NCBI GenBank assembly: GCA_041395385.1
Contig: JAWLAN010000007.1
Coordinates: 195,235 to 259,234 of the forward strand
Direction: 5' to 3'
Origin: JAJVHZ01 sp041395385
GTDB lineage: Bacteria > Pseudomonadota > Gammaproteobacteria > JAJPIJ01
Length of the DNA stretch: 64,000 bases
Shown here: in pieces, positions 56,677 to 64,000 of the stretch
Position numbering within the stretch: position 1 is the first letter of the stretch
Layout of the letters: each line of letters begins with the position of its first letter
The notes under the pieces: model-generated
The model's input: the letters and a program-made list of their open reading frames with translations, nothing else
What the model was told of the DNA's origin: nothing
The model's database searches: none
Program-made: the position numbers and the translations under genes

Positions 56677-57113
56677 CCGCGGCGATGGTCCAGGTCGTCT
56701 GCGAGCACTGCGATGCGGCCAACCGGGTGCCGTCGGCACGGTTGACCGAGCGGCCCCGCTGCGGCGCTTGCAAGCAGCCGTTGTTCAGCGGCCATCCGAT
56801 TGCCCTGACCGCGTCCAACTTCCAGAAGCACGCGAGCCGCAGCGACATACCGCTGGTGGTGGATTTCTGGGCGCCGTGGTGCGGGCCCTGCCGCAGCATG
56901 GCGCCGGCGTTCGAGGCGGCGGCGGCCCGGCTGGAACCGCACGCGCGCCTCGCCAAGGTCAATACGGACGAGGAGGCGACGCTGGCCACGGCGCACGGGA
57001 TCCGCGGCATACCGACGCTGGCCATATTCCGCGGCGGGCGGGAGATCGCGCGCACGAGCGGCGCCATGCCGCTGGAGACGCTAATCGGATGGGTGAGGGA
57101 CAGCACGCGCTGA
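56673..57113 (+). CDS. trxC: Thioredoxin 2
   Basis: 146 residues. The N-terminal zinc finger has two CxxC pairs (CEHC at 10-13 and CGAC at 30-33), followed by a thioredoxin fold with the active site WAPWCGPC and the cis-Pro loop GIRGIPTLAIF. TrxC is a cytosolic disulfide and persulfide reductase. It starts inside the preceding stop, so it is the third gene of the sqr operon and could recycle persulfide. Confidence 0.94.
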   Translation: MTAAMVQVVCEHCDAANRVPSARLTERPRCGACKQPLFSGHPIALTASNFQKHASRSDIPLVVDFWAPWCGPCRSMAPAFEAAAARLEPHARLAKVNTDEEATLATAHGIRGIPTLAIFRGGREIARTSGAMPLETLIGWVRDSTR

Positions 57114-57132
57114 GTACCTGCGCGGCGGAGAG

Positions 57133-57459
57133 CTATTTCTCGGTGCGCGTGGGTTCGACGGTCAAGCCGCGCGCGCGCAGACGATCCTCGTGAGTCTCGA
57201 GCAGATGCAGGCATTCGTTGTGCCCCAGCGCGGCCAGGCAACGCTCCTCGATCCCGTATTTCATCATCAGCAGCGCGCGCAGCTCCTGCCGCTTCGGATT
57301 GTCGCCGTGACGGCAGACGGCGAAGTTGCCTTTGATGAGCGCCACGATCGTCGGCATGTCCGCCAGCGAGACGCCGCAGGCGAGCGCCAGCCTGCCGATG
57401 CGCTCGTCGATGGCATAGAGCTCGCTGTCGAAATGTTCGATGCCGGAAGTCATCTTCAA
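57133..57459 (-). CDS. Hypothetical protein
   Basis: 108 residues, helical, with no signal or membrane segment. Cysteines occur at CGVSLADMP, FAVCRHGDN, ERCLAAL and ECLHLLETHE. Not a recognised family. It converges with trxC and is separated from the CDF gene by 155 bases. A second ATG lies 2 codons after the first. Confidence 0.6.
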   Translation of the reverse strand: MKMTSGIEHFDSELYAIDERIGRLALACGVSLADMPTIVALIKGNFAVCRHGDNPKRQELRALLMMKYGIEERCLAALGHNECLHLLETHEDRLRARGLTVEPTRTEK

Positions 57460-57614
57460 TAATCCTGTACGCGCCGCGGGGAACGGCGAAACCGAAGCAT
57501 AGCGCTACAGCATGGCCCGCGAACAGTCACATGGACAAGGATAGCGTGTAAGATCGGGCTCAACATCGGTTTCCGGGGAACTGGCCGGTAGAAGAATCAC
57601 CGCGGGCCCGCTTC

Positions 57615-58490
57615 ATGTCTGAACAAGTCATCCCGAACGATGCGGATCGGCATCGACGCATCCGCCGCGTGCTGCTGATCGAGGGCCTGAGCGACGTCTT
57701 CTTCCTGGTGGTCAAGGTGGTCGTCGGCCTGCAGACCGGCTCCACGGCGATCCTGAGCGACGCGGTCCACTCGCTCACCGATCTCACCAACAACATCGTC
57801 GGCTTCCTGTTCCTGCGGGTGGCGAGCGCGCCGCCGGACCGGGAACATCCTTACGGTCACAACAAGTTCGAAGCGCTGGCGGTCTTCGGGATCGCGGTGG
57901 CGATCGTGCTCATGGCCATCCAGGTGCTGGTGCGCGCGTTCACCAGCGCGCGCGCGGAGATCGATCAGAGCCCGGTCGGCCTGGCCCTGATGGTGATGGT
58001 GCTGATCGTCAACATCGGCTTCACCTGGTGGGAGCATCGCCAGGCGCACAAGCTCGACTCCGATCTGCTGCGCGCGGACGCCACCCACACGCTCTCGGAC
58101 GTGGCGATCACGATCGCGGTGATCGGCGGCTGGCAGATCGCCGTGCGCGGCCATACCTGGATCGATACCGCGCTCGCGGTGGCGGTCGCGGCCTTCGTCA
58201 TGTGGCTGGCGTGGTCGCTGTTCCGGCGCAGCATCCCGGTGCTCGTGGACCAGACGGTCGTGGACGCCGATGGCCTGGAGGCACTGGTCGCCTCCATCGA
58301 TGGCGTGCACGGCGTGCGGCAGATCCGCTCGCACCAGGCGGGCTCCGAGAAGCTGGTGGAGGTCGTGGTCACCGTGCATGGCGGGCTCAGCACCACCGAA
58401 TCGCATGCCATCGCCGATGAGATCGAACGCCGGGTGGGCGAGCAGATCGGCGGGGTGCGAGTGCAGGTGCACGTGGAGCCCGCAGCCTGA
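57615..58490 (+). CDS. Cation diffusion facilitator family transporter
   Basis: 291 residues, six membrane segments. The metal site is visible as SDAVHSLTDLTNN in helix 2 and ADATHTLSDVAITI in helix 5 (HxxxD). A cytosolic C-terminal domain (GVHGVRQIRSHQAGSEKLVE) is typical of CDF dimers. These proteins export divalent metals (Zn, Fe, Co, Mn) against protons. The metal is not readable. The gene stands alone. Confidence 0.93.
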   Translation: MSEQVIPNDADRHRRIRRVLLIEGLSDVFFLVVKVVVGLQTGSTAILSDAVHSLTDLTNNIVGFLFLRVASAPPDREHPYGHNKFEALAVFGIAVAIVLMAIQVLVRAFTSARAEIDQSPVGLALMVMVLIVNIGFTWWEHRQAHKLDSDLLRADATHTLSDVAITIAVIGGWQIAVRGHTWIDTALAVAVAAFVMWLAWSLFRRSIPVLVDQTVVDADGLEALVASIDGVHGVRQIRSHQAGSEKLVEVVVTVHGGLSTTESHAIADEIERRVGEQIGGVRVQVHVEPAA

Positions 58491-58630
58491 TCAGATCGCC
58501 GAAGACTTACGTGTCCGATTTTCGGTCGCCGAAGGCTTTCCGCTCACTTGAGCCATTACATAGCGGTGGCCAGATATCTCCAAAGCTGACATTCGACGAC
58601 GCAGCTCAGCAGCGGCGGGTGCTGCAAAAG

Positions 58631-59254
58631 CTACAAACCTCGAAATGCCGGCACGCCTCCGCCGTCCCCTTCGGCGTCTGGTTCGGCGCCTTTGTCGCCT
58701 TCGCTTATAGTCGCGACCATCCGCGAGTAACAGTCCTCACAGATACCGTGGGTCACAGCGGGAAGCAGGGGGCGCACAAACAAGCCGAGGAGGGAGACAG
58801 CCTCCTCGACTTCCACCCAGCGGCCGCCTGCGTGCACCTTCTTGCACCACCCGCACACCCGCAAGAACTCCTCCGAGTGCGGTCGATCCGTGTCGAGCAG
58901 CGGTTGCCGCTCCCGCGCCTGCTGCGACAGAGTCCGGATCCGAAAATCGGTCACGTCGTCCAGCCCGCGCGACACCTCCATCTCCAGCAGCCTGCGATAC
59001 TCCGGCGAGTCGCACCGCAGGAGAAACCGAACGGAACGACCACCCCGAACGCGCGCCAGAATCTCCTTGTACAAGGCCCGTGTCGTGCGATCCACGATGA
59101 ACTCCCACAGGGGTAGACCCAACACGTGGGGCGCGGTCAGGTGTTCACCGGAATTGGCCGAGGCGAACGCGTCCCATGCCTGGTTGACAAACACAATCTC
59201 ATCCCGGTCGTTCAACCGATAGTGGATGTCACCGTGTGGGGACGGCACCTTCAA
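58631..59254 (-). CDS. PAS-domain protein with C-terminal Cys-pair motif
   Basis: 207 residues. The PAS-like N-terminus (IVFVNQAWDAFASANSG) is followed by RVCGWCKKVHAGGRWVEVEE and HGICEDCYSRM. This CxxCK...W...HGIC..C pattern occurs at the end of many PAS and response-regulator proteins, probably as a zinc- or redox-binding element. No output domain (kinase, GGDEF) is present. Role unknown, a cytosolic sensor at most. Confidence 0.78.
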   Translation of the reverse strand: MKVPSPHGDIHYRLNDRDEIVFVNQAWDAFASANSGEHLTAPHVLGLPLWEFIVDRTTRALYKEILARVRGGRSVRFLLRCDSPEYRRLLEMEVSRGLDDVTDFRIRTLSQQARERQPLLDTDRPHSEEFLRVCGWCKKVHAGGRWVEVEEAVSLLGLFVRPLLPAVTHGICEDCYSRMVATISEGDKGAEPDAEGDGGGVPAFRGL

Positions 59255-59281
59255 TACCCTCCCGTCGCCGAAAGACTGCGC

Positions 59282-59557
59282 TCAAGCGCGCGCTTTCGCG
59301 CGTCGCTTGGAGCGTTTTGTCAGAGGTCGCTGGTGTACAGCGCTGTATGCATCCAGCAGCCTCCGAATCATCGTCTGGTACTGCGTGTCCCGCTTCTTTG
59401 CCTCGCGCTTGAAGAATTCGACGCTCGCCCGGCTCAAGGCAATCGTCACCTTTACGGTTTCATCCCGGAACGCCAGTTCGTCCGGAGACGGAAGAAAGTC
59501 CGGCACGACCTTGACCTTTCCGAGTGGTTCATCGGTGTATTTGATCTTCCCGCTCAT
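59282..59557 (-). CDS. brnA: BrnA-family antitoxin (ribbon-helix-helix)
   Basis: 91 residues from the ATG in MSGKIKYTDEPLGKVKVVPD. The C-terminal half, VKVTIALSRASVEFFKREAK then YQTMIRRLLDAYSA, is the RHH DNA-binding fold of BrnA. The start overlaps the 3' end of the brnT remnant by 29 bases, the usual toxin-first order. Known role: binds and neutralises the BrnT ribonuclease and represses the operon. It appears intact while its toxin is broken. Confidence 0.85.
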   Translation of the reverse strand: MSGKIKYTDEPLGKVKVVPDFLPSPDELAFRDETVKVTIALSRASVEFFKREAKKRDTQYQTMIRRLLDAYSAVHQRPLTKRSKRRAKARA

Positions 59558-59806
59558 AGATCTGCCTGCCCCTTCTCCAGTACCCGGCGCCGATGATTCG
59601 GATGACGCCATGTCGGTACGTAAATCGAACGGTCATCACACCTTGGCCGACCTGGCCAAAGCAGTAGTAGCGCTATTCAGCGCCGCTGTGCGTCAAATCC
59701 TCGGCAGTTACAGGTTTGGGATCGGTGAACGCAAACTGCGCCTCCAGAAACGACGCGGAGTGCTTGGTGAATCGCCCCGGCTTCCCCGGAGACCGTTCCG
59801 TTTGAG

Positions 59807-60709
59807 TCAGGCCGCGATGGCCGACTCGCCACTCTGGCGATAGTACGCCAGTTCTTTCTCCGCCGGCGGGATGTCCCCGATGGGTCTCAACAGCCGCCGG
59901 TTGTTGAACCAGTCGACCCACTCCAGCGTCGCATATTCCACCGCATCCAGATGCTTCCACGGACCGCGATGGTCAATGACCTCGGTCTTGTACAGGCCGA
60001 TGATCGTCTCGGCCAGCGCGTTGTCGTAGGAATCGCCAGTGCTGCCGACGGAGGGCTCCACGCCCGCGCCGGCCAGTCGCTCCGTATAGCGGATCGACAG
60101 ATACTGGCAACCGCGATCGCTGTGATGCACCAGCCCTCCCCGCGTACGCCTTGACCACAGCGCCTGCTCCAGCGCATCCAGCACCAGGTCCGTTTGCATC
60201 GAGCGCGCCGCTCGCCAGCCGACGATCCGTCGGGCGAAGACGTCGATGACGAAAGCCACGTAGACAAAACCCGACCATGTCGCCACGTAGGTAAAGTCCG
60301 CCACCCACAGCTGATCCGGTCGTACCGCCGTAAACTGACGGTTGACCAGGTCCATCGGTCGAACCGCGACATCATCGGGTATCGTCGTCTTGCAGCGTCG
60401 GCCGCGACGAACCCCTTTCAAGCCTTGTGCACGCATCAATCGCTCGACCGTACAGCGCGCCACGCAAATGCTTTCCCGATGCAGCTGCTTCCACACCTTG
60501 CGGGCACCGTAGACCTGCAGATTCTCTGTATGCACCCGCTTGATCTCATCCTTCAGCTGCGCATCCCGGCGGCTTCGTGCCGAGCAACGCTGCGGATCAC
60601 GCTGCCTCGCCTTGTGCTCGTAGTACACCGACGGGGCGATCGGCAATTGCTCGCAGATCGGCTCGACCCCGTACTGCTCACGATGCGTGTCGATGAACGA
60701 CACCATCAC
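59807..60709 (-). CDS. IS3-family transposase, orfB
   Basis: 300 residues. It has the integrase fold with DDE: QLWVADFTYVATWSG (D), VHHSDRGCQYLS (D) and DNALAETIIGLYK (E, 35 residues after the second Asp). An N-terminal HTH_21-type region (VYGARKVWKQLHRE) lies before. It overlaps orfA by 4 bases, and expression is expected as an orfA-orfB fusion by -1 frameshifting. Confidence 0.94.
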   Translation of the reverse strand: MMVSFIDTHREQYGVEPICEQLPIAPSVYYEHKARQRDPQRCSARSRRDAQLKDEIKRVHTENLQVYGARKVWKQLHRESICVARCTVERLMRAQGLKGVRRGRRCKTTIPDDVAVRPMDLVNRQFTAVRPDQLWVADFTYVATWSGFVYVAFVIDVFARRIVGWRAARSMQTDLVLDALEQALWSRRTRGGLVHHSDRGCQYLSIRYTERLAGAGVEPSVGSTGDSYDNALAETIIGLYKTEVIDHRGPWKHLDAVEYATLEWVDWFNNRRLLRPIGDIPPAEKELAYYRQSGESAIAA

Positions 60710-61026
60710 TTCGCTCGGCGGTCGAGCTCCGCCTGGGCGAAAAACGCCGATGCCTTGCGCAGGATCTCGTTGGCCCGCTTCAGCTCACGGTTCTCCCGCT
60801 CCAATTCCTTCAGCCGCTCCCGCTCGCTGCTCGTCAGCCCCGCGCGCTTGCCCTCCTCGCGCTCGGCCTGCCGCACCCAGTGCCGCAGCGTCTCCGGCGT
60901 GCAGCCGATCTTCGCGGCGATCGACTCTATCGCCGCCCATTGCGAGGCGTGCTCGCCCTGGTGCTCGAACACCATCCGCACCGCCCGCTCCCTGACTTCC
61001 GGTGAATACCTCGTCTGCTTGCTCAT
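60706..61026 (-). CDS. IS3-family transposase, orfA
   Basis: 106 residues. A helix-turn-helix (TRYSPEVRERAVRMVFEHQ, CTPETLRHWV) is followed by a leucine-zipper-like coil (ERERLKELERENRELKRANE). A slippery GTTTTTC lies near 60740 in frame, so a -1 slip would continue into RPGGARPPSEVMVSFID and orfB. Known role: DNA-binding part of the transposase. Confidence 0.94.
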   Translation of the reverse strand: MSKQTRYSPEVRERAVRMVFEHQGEHASQWAAIESIAAKIGCTPETLRHWVRQAEREEGKRAGLTSSERERLKELERENRELKRANEILRKASAFFAQAELDRRAK

Positions 61027-61146
61027 GACTCCATCCTCTCAAGATTGGGAGTCTCCGGCAAACTCGGGGCGATTCATGGCCCGATTAATCAGATCCTTCT
61101 CGGGATCCCACTCGAAGCTTTCCTTGCTCACGAAGGGAGTCTAGTT

Positions 61147-61174
61147 CTTATATGGCTAAAGAGCCATATGCAAA
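61147..61174 (-). promoter_or_regulatory. Candidate brnTA promoter and operator
   Basis: On the minus strand TTTGCA (61174-61169) and TATAAG (61152-61147) are 16 bases apart, close to sigma-70 form at -10 and weaker at -35. The spacer is nearly all a perfect palindrome, ATATGGCT/AGCCATAT (61150-61157 and 61162-61169), as expected for an RHH repressor site. It lies 16 bases upstream of the brnT GTG. Confidence 0.55.
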
Positions 61175-61217
61175 TATGGAAATGTGGGCGGGATTCGGCG
61201 AACGTTAACGCCGCCGC

Positions 61218-61634
61218 TCAAGTGCGCGCGTTTGGCGCGTCGCCTGCCGCGGCTTGTTGGGCATCGATCCGCCAAGGAGGATTCTTGCGGTTCTCTCCAG
61301 CCCAGTAGAGGCACAAAGCGTTCCCAGACGGATCTGACAAGTGCGCTTCCCGCCAGAGCCACGTTTGATCCGTGGGCAGCTGAGAAAACTCAAATCCTTT
61401 CTTCCGAAGCGACGCTACTTGGGCATCGAGATCTTTGCACTCGAAATAAACAACGATGCGCGGACCGGTGGAAACGTGATCGACCTTATGTATGGAAATG
61501 GTGGCGTTCCCGTTCGGGCATTCAAAGCGTGCGTAGTGCGGCGCGCTAACTATCTGCAGCAAGCCCAGGTCCCGGTAGAACGCCGCGGACTTCTCAATGT
61601 CGAGCGTCGGCACAGTAACTTGATTGAGATTCAT
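61218..61634 (-). CDS. VOC (glyoxalase/bleomycin-resistance) family protein
   Basis: 138 residues from the ATG in MNLNQVTVPTLDIEKSAAFY, preceded by GGAAGG. Two beta-alpha-beta-beta-beta modules: FYRDLGLLQIV and, in the second, KKGFEFSQLPTDQTWLWREAHLSDPSGNALCLY. Metal-binding Glu/His positions appear (ECPN, HLSDPSGN). Reaction unknown; VOC enzymes include glyoxalases, dioxygenases and antibiotic-binding proteins. Codon usage and GC look lower than the neighbours, consistent with later acquisition. Confidence 0.85.
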   Translation of the reverse strand: MNLNQVTVPTLDIEKSAAFYRDLGLLQIVSAPHYARFECPNGNATISIHKVDHVSTGPRIVVYFECKDLDAQVASLRKKGFEFSQLPTDQTWLWREAHLSDPSGNALCLYWAGENRKNPPWRIDAQQAAAGDAPNART

Positions 61635-62118
61635 GGTTTGACCTTCCCAGCCCAACATTGGATTAGACAGACGGCAGGCATAAATGAGTTAGACAGAGTC
61701 CGTATAATCCATGTCTTGGCGGGTTCCCTAAATCCGATAAAACAGCCTTTCAATACAAAGTAATAGAAGCAGAGCCGTTTTTCAAACTGCGCTTGGAAAC
61801 GCAGAAGAAACCGGGGTGAGAATTCGAGCGGTGGCACGAATGCGGCCCGTGTAGTGACAGCACGAAGGCTTGCCAAGCGAAACAGCACCGCTGTCGTCTA
61901 TTGCACTGCGGAATGTCCGCTGTCGGACCTGGACGGACGGAACTGCCGCTATACTCGCGGCAACCCGAACCGAATCGCAGGGCCATGGCGAACGAAGCAG
62001 ATTCCTGCAGGACATTCCACGAAGACCACATCGCAGCCGGTTCCTGTCGCGCGAATCTCAACGAGAGCCGAGGTAACAGCGTGCTCCCCGGCCGGCGGAT
62101 GAGCGCGGTGACGATCCG
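61635..62118. other. Intergenic stretch without a supported gene
   Basis: 484 bases, lower in GC than its surroundings up to about 61900. Short frames show no family signature. The possible core-site motifs upstream of the VOC gene are discussed under rejected items. Confidence 0.6.
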
Positions 62119-63453
62119 ATGAGCGCGCGGCGCGTCGTGATCCTGGGTGCGGCGGGGCGCGACTTCCACAACTTCAACACCGTCTACCGCGACGACGCCT
62201 CGCGCGAGGTGGTGGCCTTCACCGCGACGCAGATCCCCGAGATCGCCGGGCGCCGCTATCCGGCGAGCCTCGCCGGCCCGCGCTATCCGCAGGGCATCCC
62301 CATCCTCGAGGAGACCGAGCTGGCCGAGCTCGTCGCGCGCGAGCGCATCGACGAGGTGGTGTTCGCCTACAGCGACGTGACCCACGAGGCCGTGATGCAC
62401 TGCGGCTCGATCGCGCTCGCGGCCGGCGCGGATTTCGTGCTGCTGGGGCCGAAGCGCACCATGCTGCGCGCGCGGGTGCCGGTGATCGCGGTCTCGGCGG
62501 TGCGCACCGGCTGCGGGAAGTCGCAGGTCGCGCGCTGGCTCGCGGCGCTGCTCACGGGGCTGGGCATCCGGGTGGCGGTGCTGCGCCACCCCATGCCCTA
62601 CGGCGATCTCGCGCGCCAGGCGGTGCAGCGCTTCGCCAGCCGCGCGGATCTCGACGCCGCGGACTGCACGGTGGAAGAGCGCGAGGAGTACGAGCCTCAT
62701 CTCGCGCGCGGCACGGTGGTCTACGCCGGCGTGGACTACGCCGCCATCCTGGCGCGCGCCGAGGGCGAGGCCCAAGTGCTCCTGTGGGACGGCGGCAACA
62801 ACGACTTTCCCTTTCTCGCGCCCGATCTGCATCTGGTCCTGGTCGACCCGCTGCGCGCGGGCGACGAGCTCCGCCATCATCCGGGCGAGACCGTGCTGCG
62901 CATGGCCGACGTGGTCATCGCCGCCAAGAGTGACGTGGCCGAGCCGCAAGCGGTCGAGCAGGTGCTCGCCAACGCGCGGAGGGTGAACCCGCGCGCGGCG
63001 CAGTACCGCGGGGGCTCCCCGGTGCGCCTCGACGATCCGGACGCGGTGCGCGGCCGGCGCGTGCTCGTGGTCGAGGACGGTCCGACGCTCACTCACGGCG
63101 GCATGGCATACGGCGCGGGCTACGTCGCCGCGCGGGCGGCGGGCGTGGCCGCCATAGTCGATCCACGCGCGGCTGCGGTGCCCGCGATCCGCGAGGTGTA
63201 TGCACGTTATCCGCACATCAGCCCGGTGCTGCCGGCGGTGGGCTATGGCGATGAGCAGCTCGAGGCGCTCGCGGCGACCATCCGCGCCGCGGACGCCGAC
63301 TGCGTGATCTCGGCCACGCCCTGTGATCTCGCCGCGCTGGTCGCGCTCGACAAGCCGGTGGTGCGGGCGCGTTATGACTACGCCGATCTCGACAGCCCGG
63401 GGCTGGCGGCACGGGTGCGCGAGTTCCTCGCCGCATGCGGCCTCGCGCGCTGA
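62119..63453 (+). CDS. Cyclic 2,3-diphosphoglycerate synthetase-like GTPase
   Basis: 444 residues. The N-terminal Rossmann-like part (VVILGAAGRDFHNFNTVYRD) is followed by a P-loop AVSAVRTGCGKSQVARWLA (about 128-145), a Walker B-like VLLWDGGNNDFPF and the switch-like LVLVDPLRAGDE. This arrangement matches the cyclic 2,3-diphosphoglycerate synthetase family, characterised in methanogens but found in many bacteria where the reaction is unproven. No signal peptide. It stands alone. Confidence 0.85.
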   Translation: MSARRVVILGAAGRDFHNFNTVYRDDASREVVAFTATQIPEIAGRRYPASLAGPRYPQGIPILEETELAELVARERIDEVVFAYSDVTHEAVMHCGSIALAAGADFVLLGPKRTMLRARVPVIAVSAVRTGCGKSQVARWLAALLTGLGIRVAVLRHPMPYGDLARQAVQRFASRADLDAADCTVEEREEYEPHLARGTVVYAGVDYAAILARAEGEAQVLLWDGGNNDFPFLAPDLHLVLVDPLRAGDELRHHPGETVLRMADVVIAAKSDVAEPQAVEQVLANARRVNPRAAQYRGGSPVRLDDPDAVRGRRVLVVEDGPTLTHGGMAYGAGYVAARAAGVAAIVDPRAAAVPAIREVYARYPHISPVLPAVGYGDEQLEALAATIRAADADCVISATPCDLAALVALDKPVVRARYDYADLDSPGLAARVREFLAACGLAR

Positions 63454-63555
63454 GGCGGATCCCCTCGTCGGGTCGCGCAACGCCAAGCTGGACGTGAAAT
63501 GCGGTTTGCCGCCCCGGCGCGAACGTCGCGGACGGCCTTCGATGGCAAACAAGAC

Positions 63556-63588
63556 AGCGGCTGCGCCCTGCAGGAGGACGCAGCCGCT
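63556..63588. terminator. Terminator-like hairpin between convergent genes
   Basis: Perfect 10-base stem AGCGGCTGCG with a 13-base loop lies between the GTPase-like gene and the carboxylesterase. No T-run. Confidence 0.6.
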
Positions 63589-63621
63589 CGCACGTCACCT
63601 ATTCACTCTCGGGACTTGCCC

Positions 63622-64000
63622 TCAGTTCTGGGCATCCCAGAAGTCGCAGTGATAGTTGGCTCGATAGGCCGCCTCGTCGACGACGGTGCTCGTGAGGTTC
63701 TGCTCGAGCAGTCTCGGCGAGGTCGCCGTGACCACGGGCCACGACGGCAGTCCCGGTCCGTTCGGATTGCCGATCTTGGCGAAGCGCGTCCACGCCCCCG
63801 TGATCTGGTCGGACAGCACCAGCTCGGCGCCCTGCAGCTCGCGCGGTTGCCCGGTGAGCTGGTCGAGGTTCACGCCCAGCTGCCCGCCGTGCCACTTCGG
63901 GAACACGAACTGGATGTCCGCCGTGTGGTACGCGAGCGCCTGGAAGAATCCCGTCGGATCGTAGACGTTGGGCATCTGCGGGAAGTAGTACGGCGCGCTC
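63622..64000 (-). CDS. Carboxylesterase/lipase family (type B), C-terminal part
   Basis: The frame is open to the window edge, so the N-terminus is missing. Visible are about 126 residues: AYHTADIQFVFPKW with the catalytic-type His, a substrate-side linker, and WTRFAKIGNPNGPGLPSWPV typical of the type-B C-terminus. The catalytic Ser lies outside the window. Known role: ester hydrolysis, often exported; no signal can be checked. Confidence 0.85.
   Translation of the reverse strand, partial: SAPYYFPQMPNVYDPTGFFQALAYHTADIQFVFPKWHGGQLGVNLDQLTGQPRELQGAELVLSDQITGAWTRFAKIGNPNGPGLPSWPVVTATSPRLLEQNLTSTVVDEAAYRANYHCDFWDAQN

Larger units (their letters stand above)
59768..61076 (-). mobile_element. Intact IS3-family insertion sequence, 1309 bp
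   Basis: Terminal repeats begin TGAATCGCCCCG on both sides and match imperfectly for about 27 bases, with CCGGAGAC near the inner end. The flanks show a 3-bp duplication TGG (59765-59767 and 61077-61079). Two overlapping frames, orfA and orfB, with typical IS3 content. It has inserted in brnT. Target size, ends and both genes look intact, so the element may be active. Confidence 0.95.
59529..61131 (-). pseudogene. brnT: BrnT-family toxin gene, split by an IS3 element and carrying a nonsense codon
   Basis: Removing the IS (59768-61076) and one copy of its 3-bp duplication rejoins the frame exactly: GTG at 61131, then SKESFEWDPEKDLINRA from 61128-61077, then KHSASFLEAQFAFTDPKPV below 59765. 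FEWD at the start and KHxxSFxEA are BrnT hallmarks; RFTYRHGVIRIIGAG and RQIYERE complete the RNase fold, about 96 codons. A TAG at 59673-59675 interrupts between GAE and RYYCFG. Two independent lesions show the toxin is inactive. BrnT is normally an RNase inhibited by BrnA. Confidence 0.88.

Noticed and set aside
61650..61694. An integron attC-like site upstream of the VOC gene
   Set aside because: On the minus strand GTCTAAC and GTTGGGC fit core-site patterns and end 15 bases before the ATG, but they are only 45 bases apart, the inner arms do not pair, no site follows the gene and no integrase is present.

Overview
The window is a 64 kb stretch of GC-rich (roughly two-thirds G+C) bacterial chromosome. 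The gene set points to a gammaproteobacterium: RlmM, RlmJ, Rnk, EttA, LptF, MtgA and a cobalamin-dependent MetH all occur here. Order and genus cannot be fixed from the sequence. No rRNA, tRNA or CRISPR array was found. Most genes are ordinary chromosomal genes in short operons, separated by several small accessory modules.

Layout. 1-9.4 kb: the end of a glucose-dehydrogenase-like SDR, an exported cyclase-family protein, then a tight plus-strand run of GMC oxidoreductase, glycogen-debranching-type glucosidase, GH63/MGH1-like glucosidase and MFS transporter. A 17-copy 7-bp tandem array (CACGAAY) lies just before the GMC gene. 9.4-20.8 kb: small envelope genes, kup, motAB, an amino acid permease, mtgA, rlmM with an overlapping glycosyltransferase-like gene, a phasin-like gene and a host-attachment-type protein. 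20.9-23.7 kb: purE, a purK broken by several frameshifts, a DUF1330-like gene and rnk. 24.2-29.6 kb: a SxtJ / DUF5989 / carbamoyltransferase / SGNH-hydrolase cassette facing an exporter-type ABC protein. 29.7-34.5 kb: small exported proteins, an RlpA-like protein and a TPR regulator-like protein. 34.6-41 kb: metH, two lipid/sugar membrane genes and lptF. 41-44.4 kb: a copper-handling set (DUF2946-like, TolC-like lipoprotein, Tat-exported multicopper oxidase). 44.4-47.5 kb: frameshifted rlmJ, a small TPR-like gene and ettA.

47.6-57.1 kb is the most distinctive part. A 21-bp perfect inverted repeat and an IS4-family element with an 11-bp target duplication precede an apparent sulfide-response divergon. 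An ArsR-family regulator with the BigR/SqrR cysteine spacing sits back-to-back with a sulfide:quinone oxidoreductase whose three cysteines fall at positions 127, 159 and 353. The regulator's own strand carries a DUF442/DUF2892 protein and an RND efflux pump, whose inner-membrane subunit is frameshifted. The sqr strand carries a haem protein and thioredoxin 2.

57.1-64 kb holds a CDF metal transporter, a PAS protein, a BrnT/BrnA toxin-antitoxin locus whose toxin gene is split by an intact IS3-family element (3-bp target duplication) and also carries a nonsense codon, a VOC protein, a cyclic 2,3-diphosphoglycerate-synthetase-like GTPase and the end of a carboxylesterase.

Several genes (purK, rlmJ, the IS4 transposase, the RND permease) carry indels with well-conserved protein sequence on both sides. 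Sequence alone cannot separate local assembly error from recent decay.
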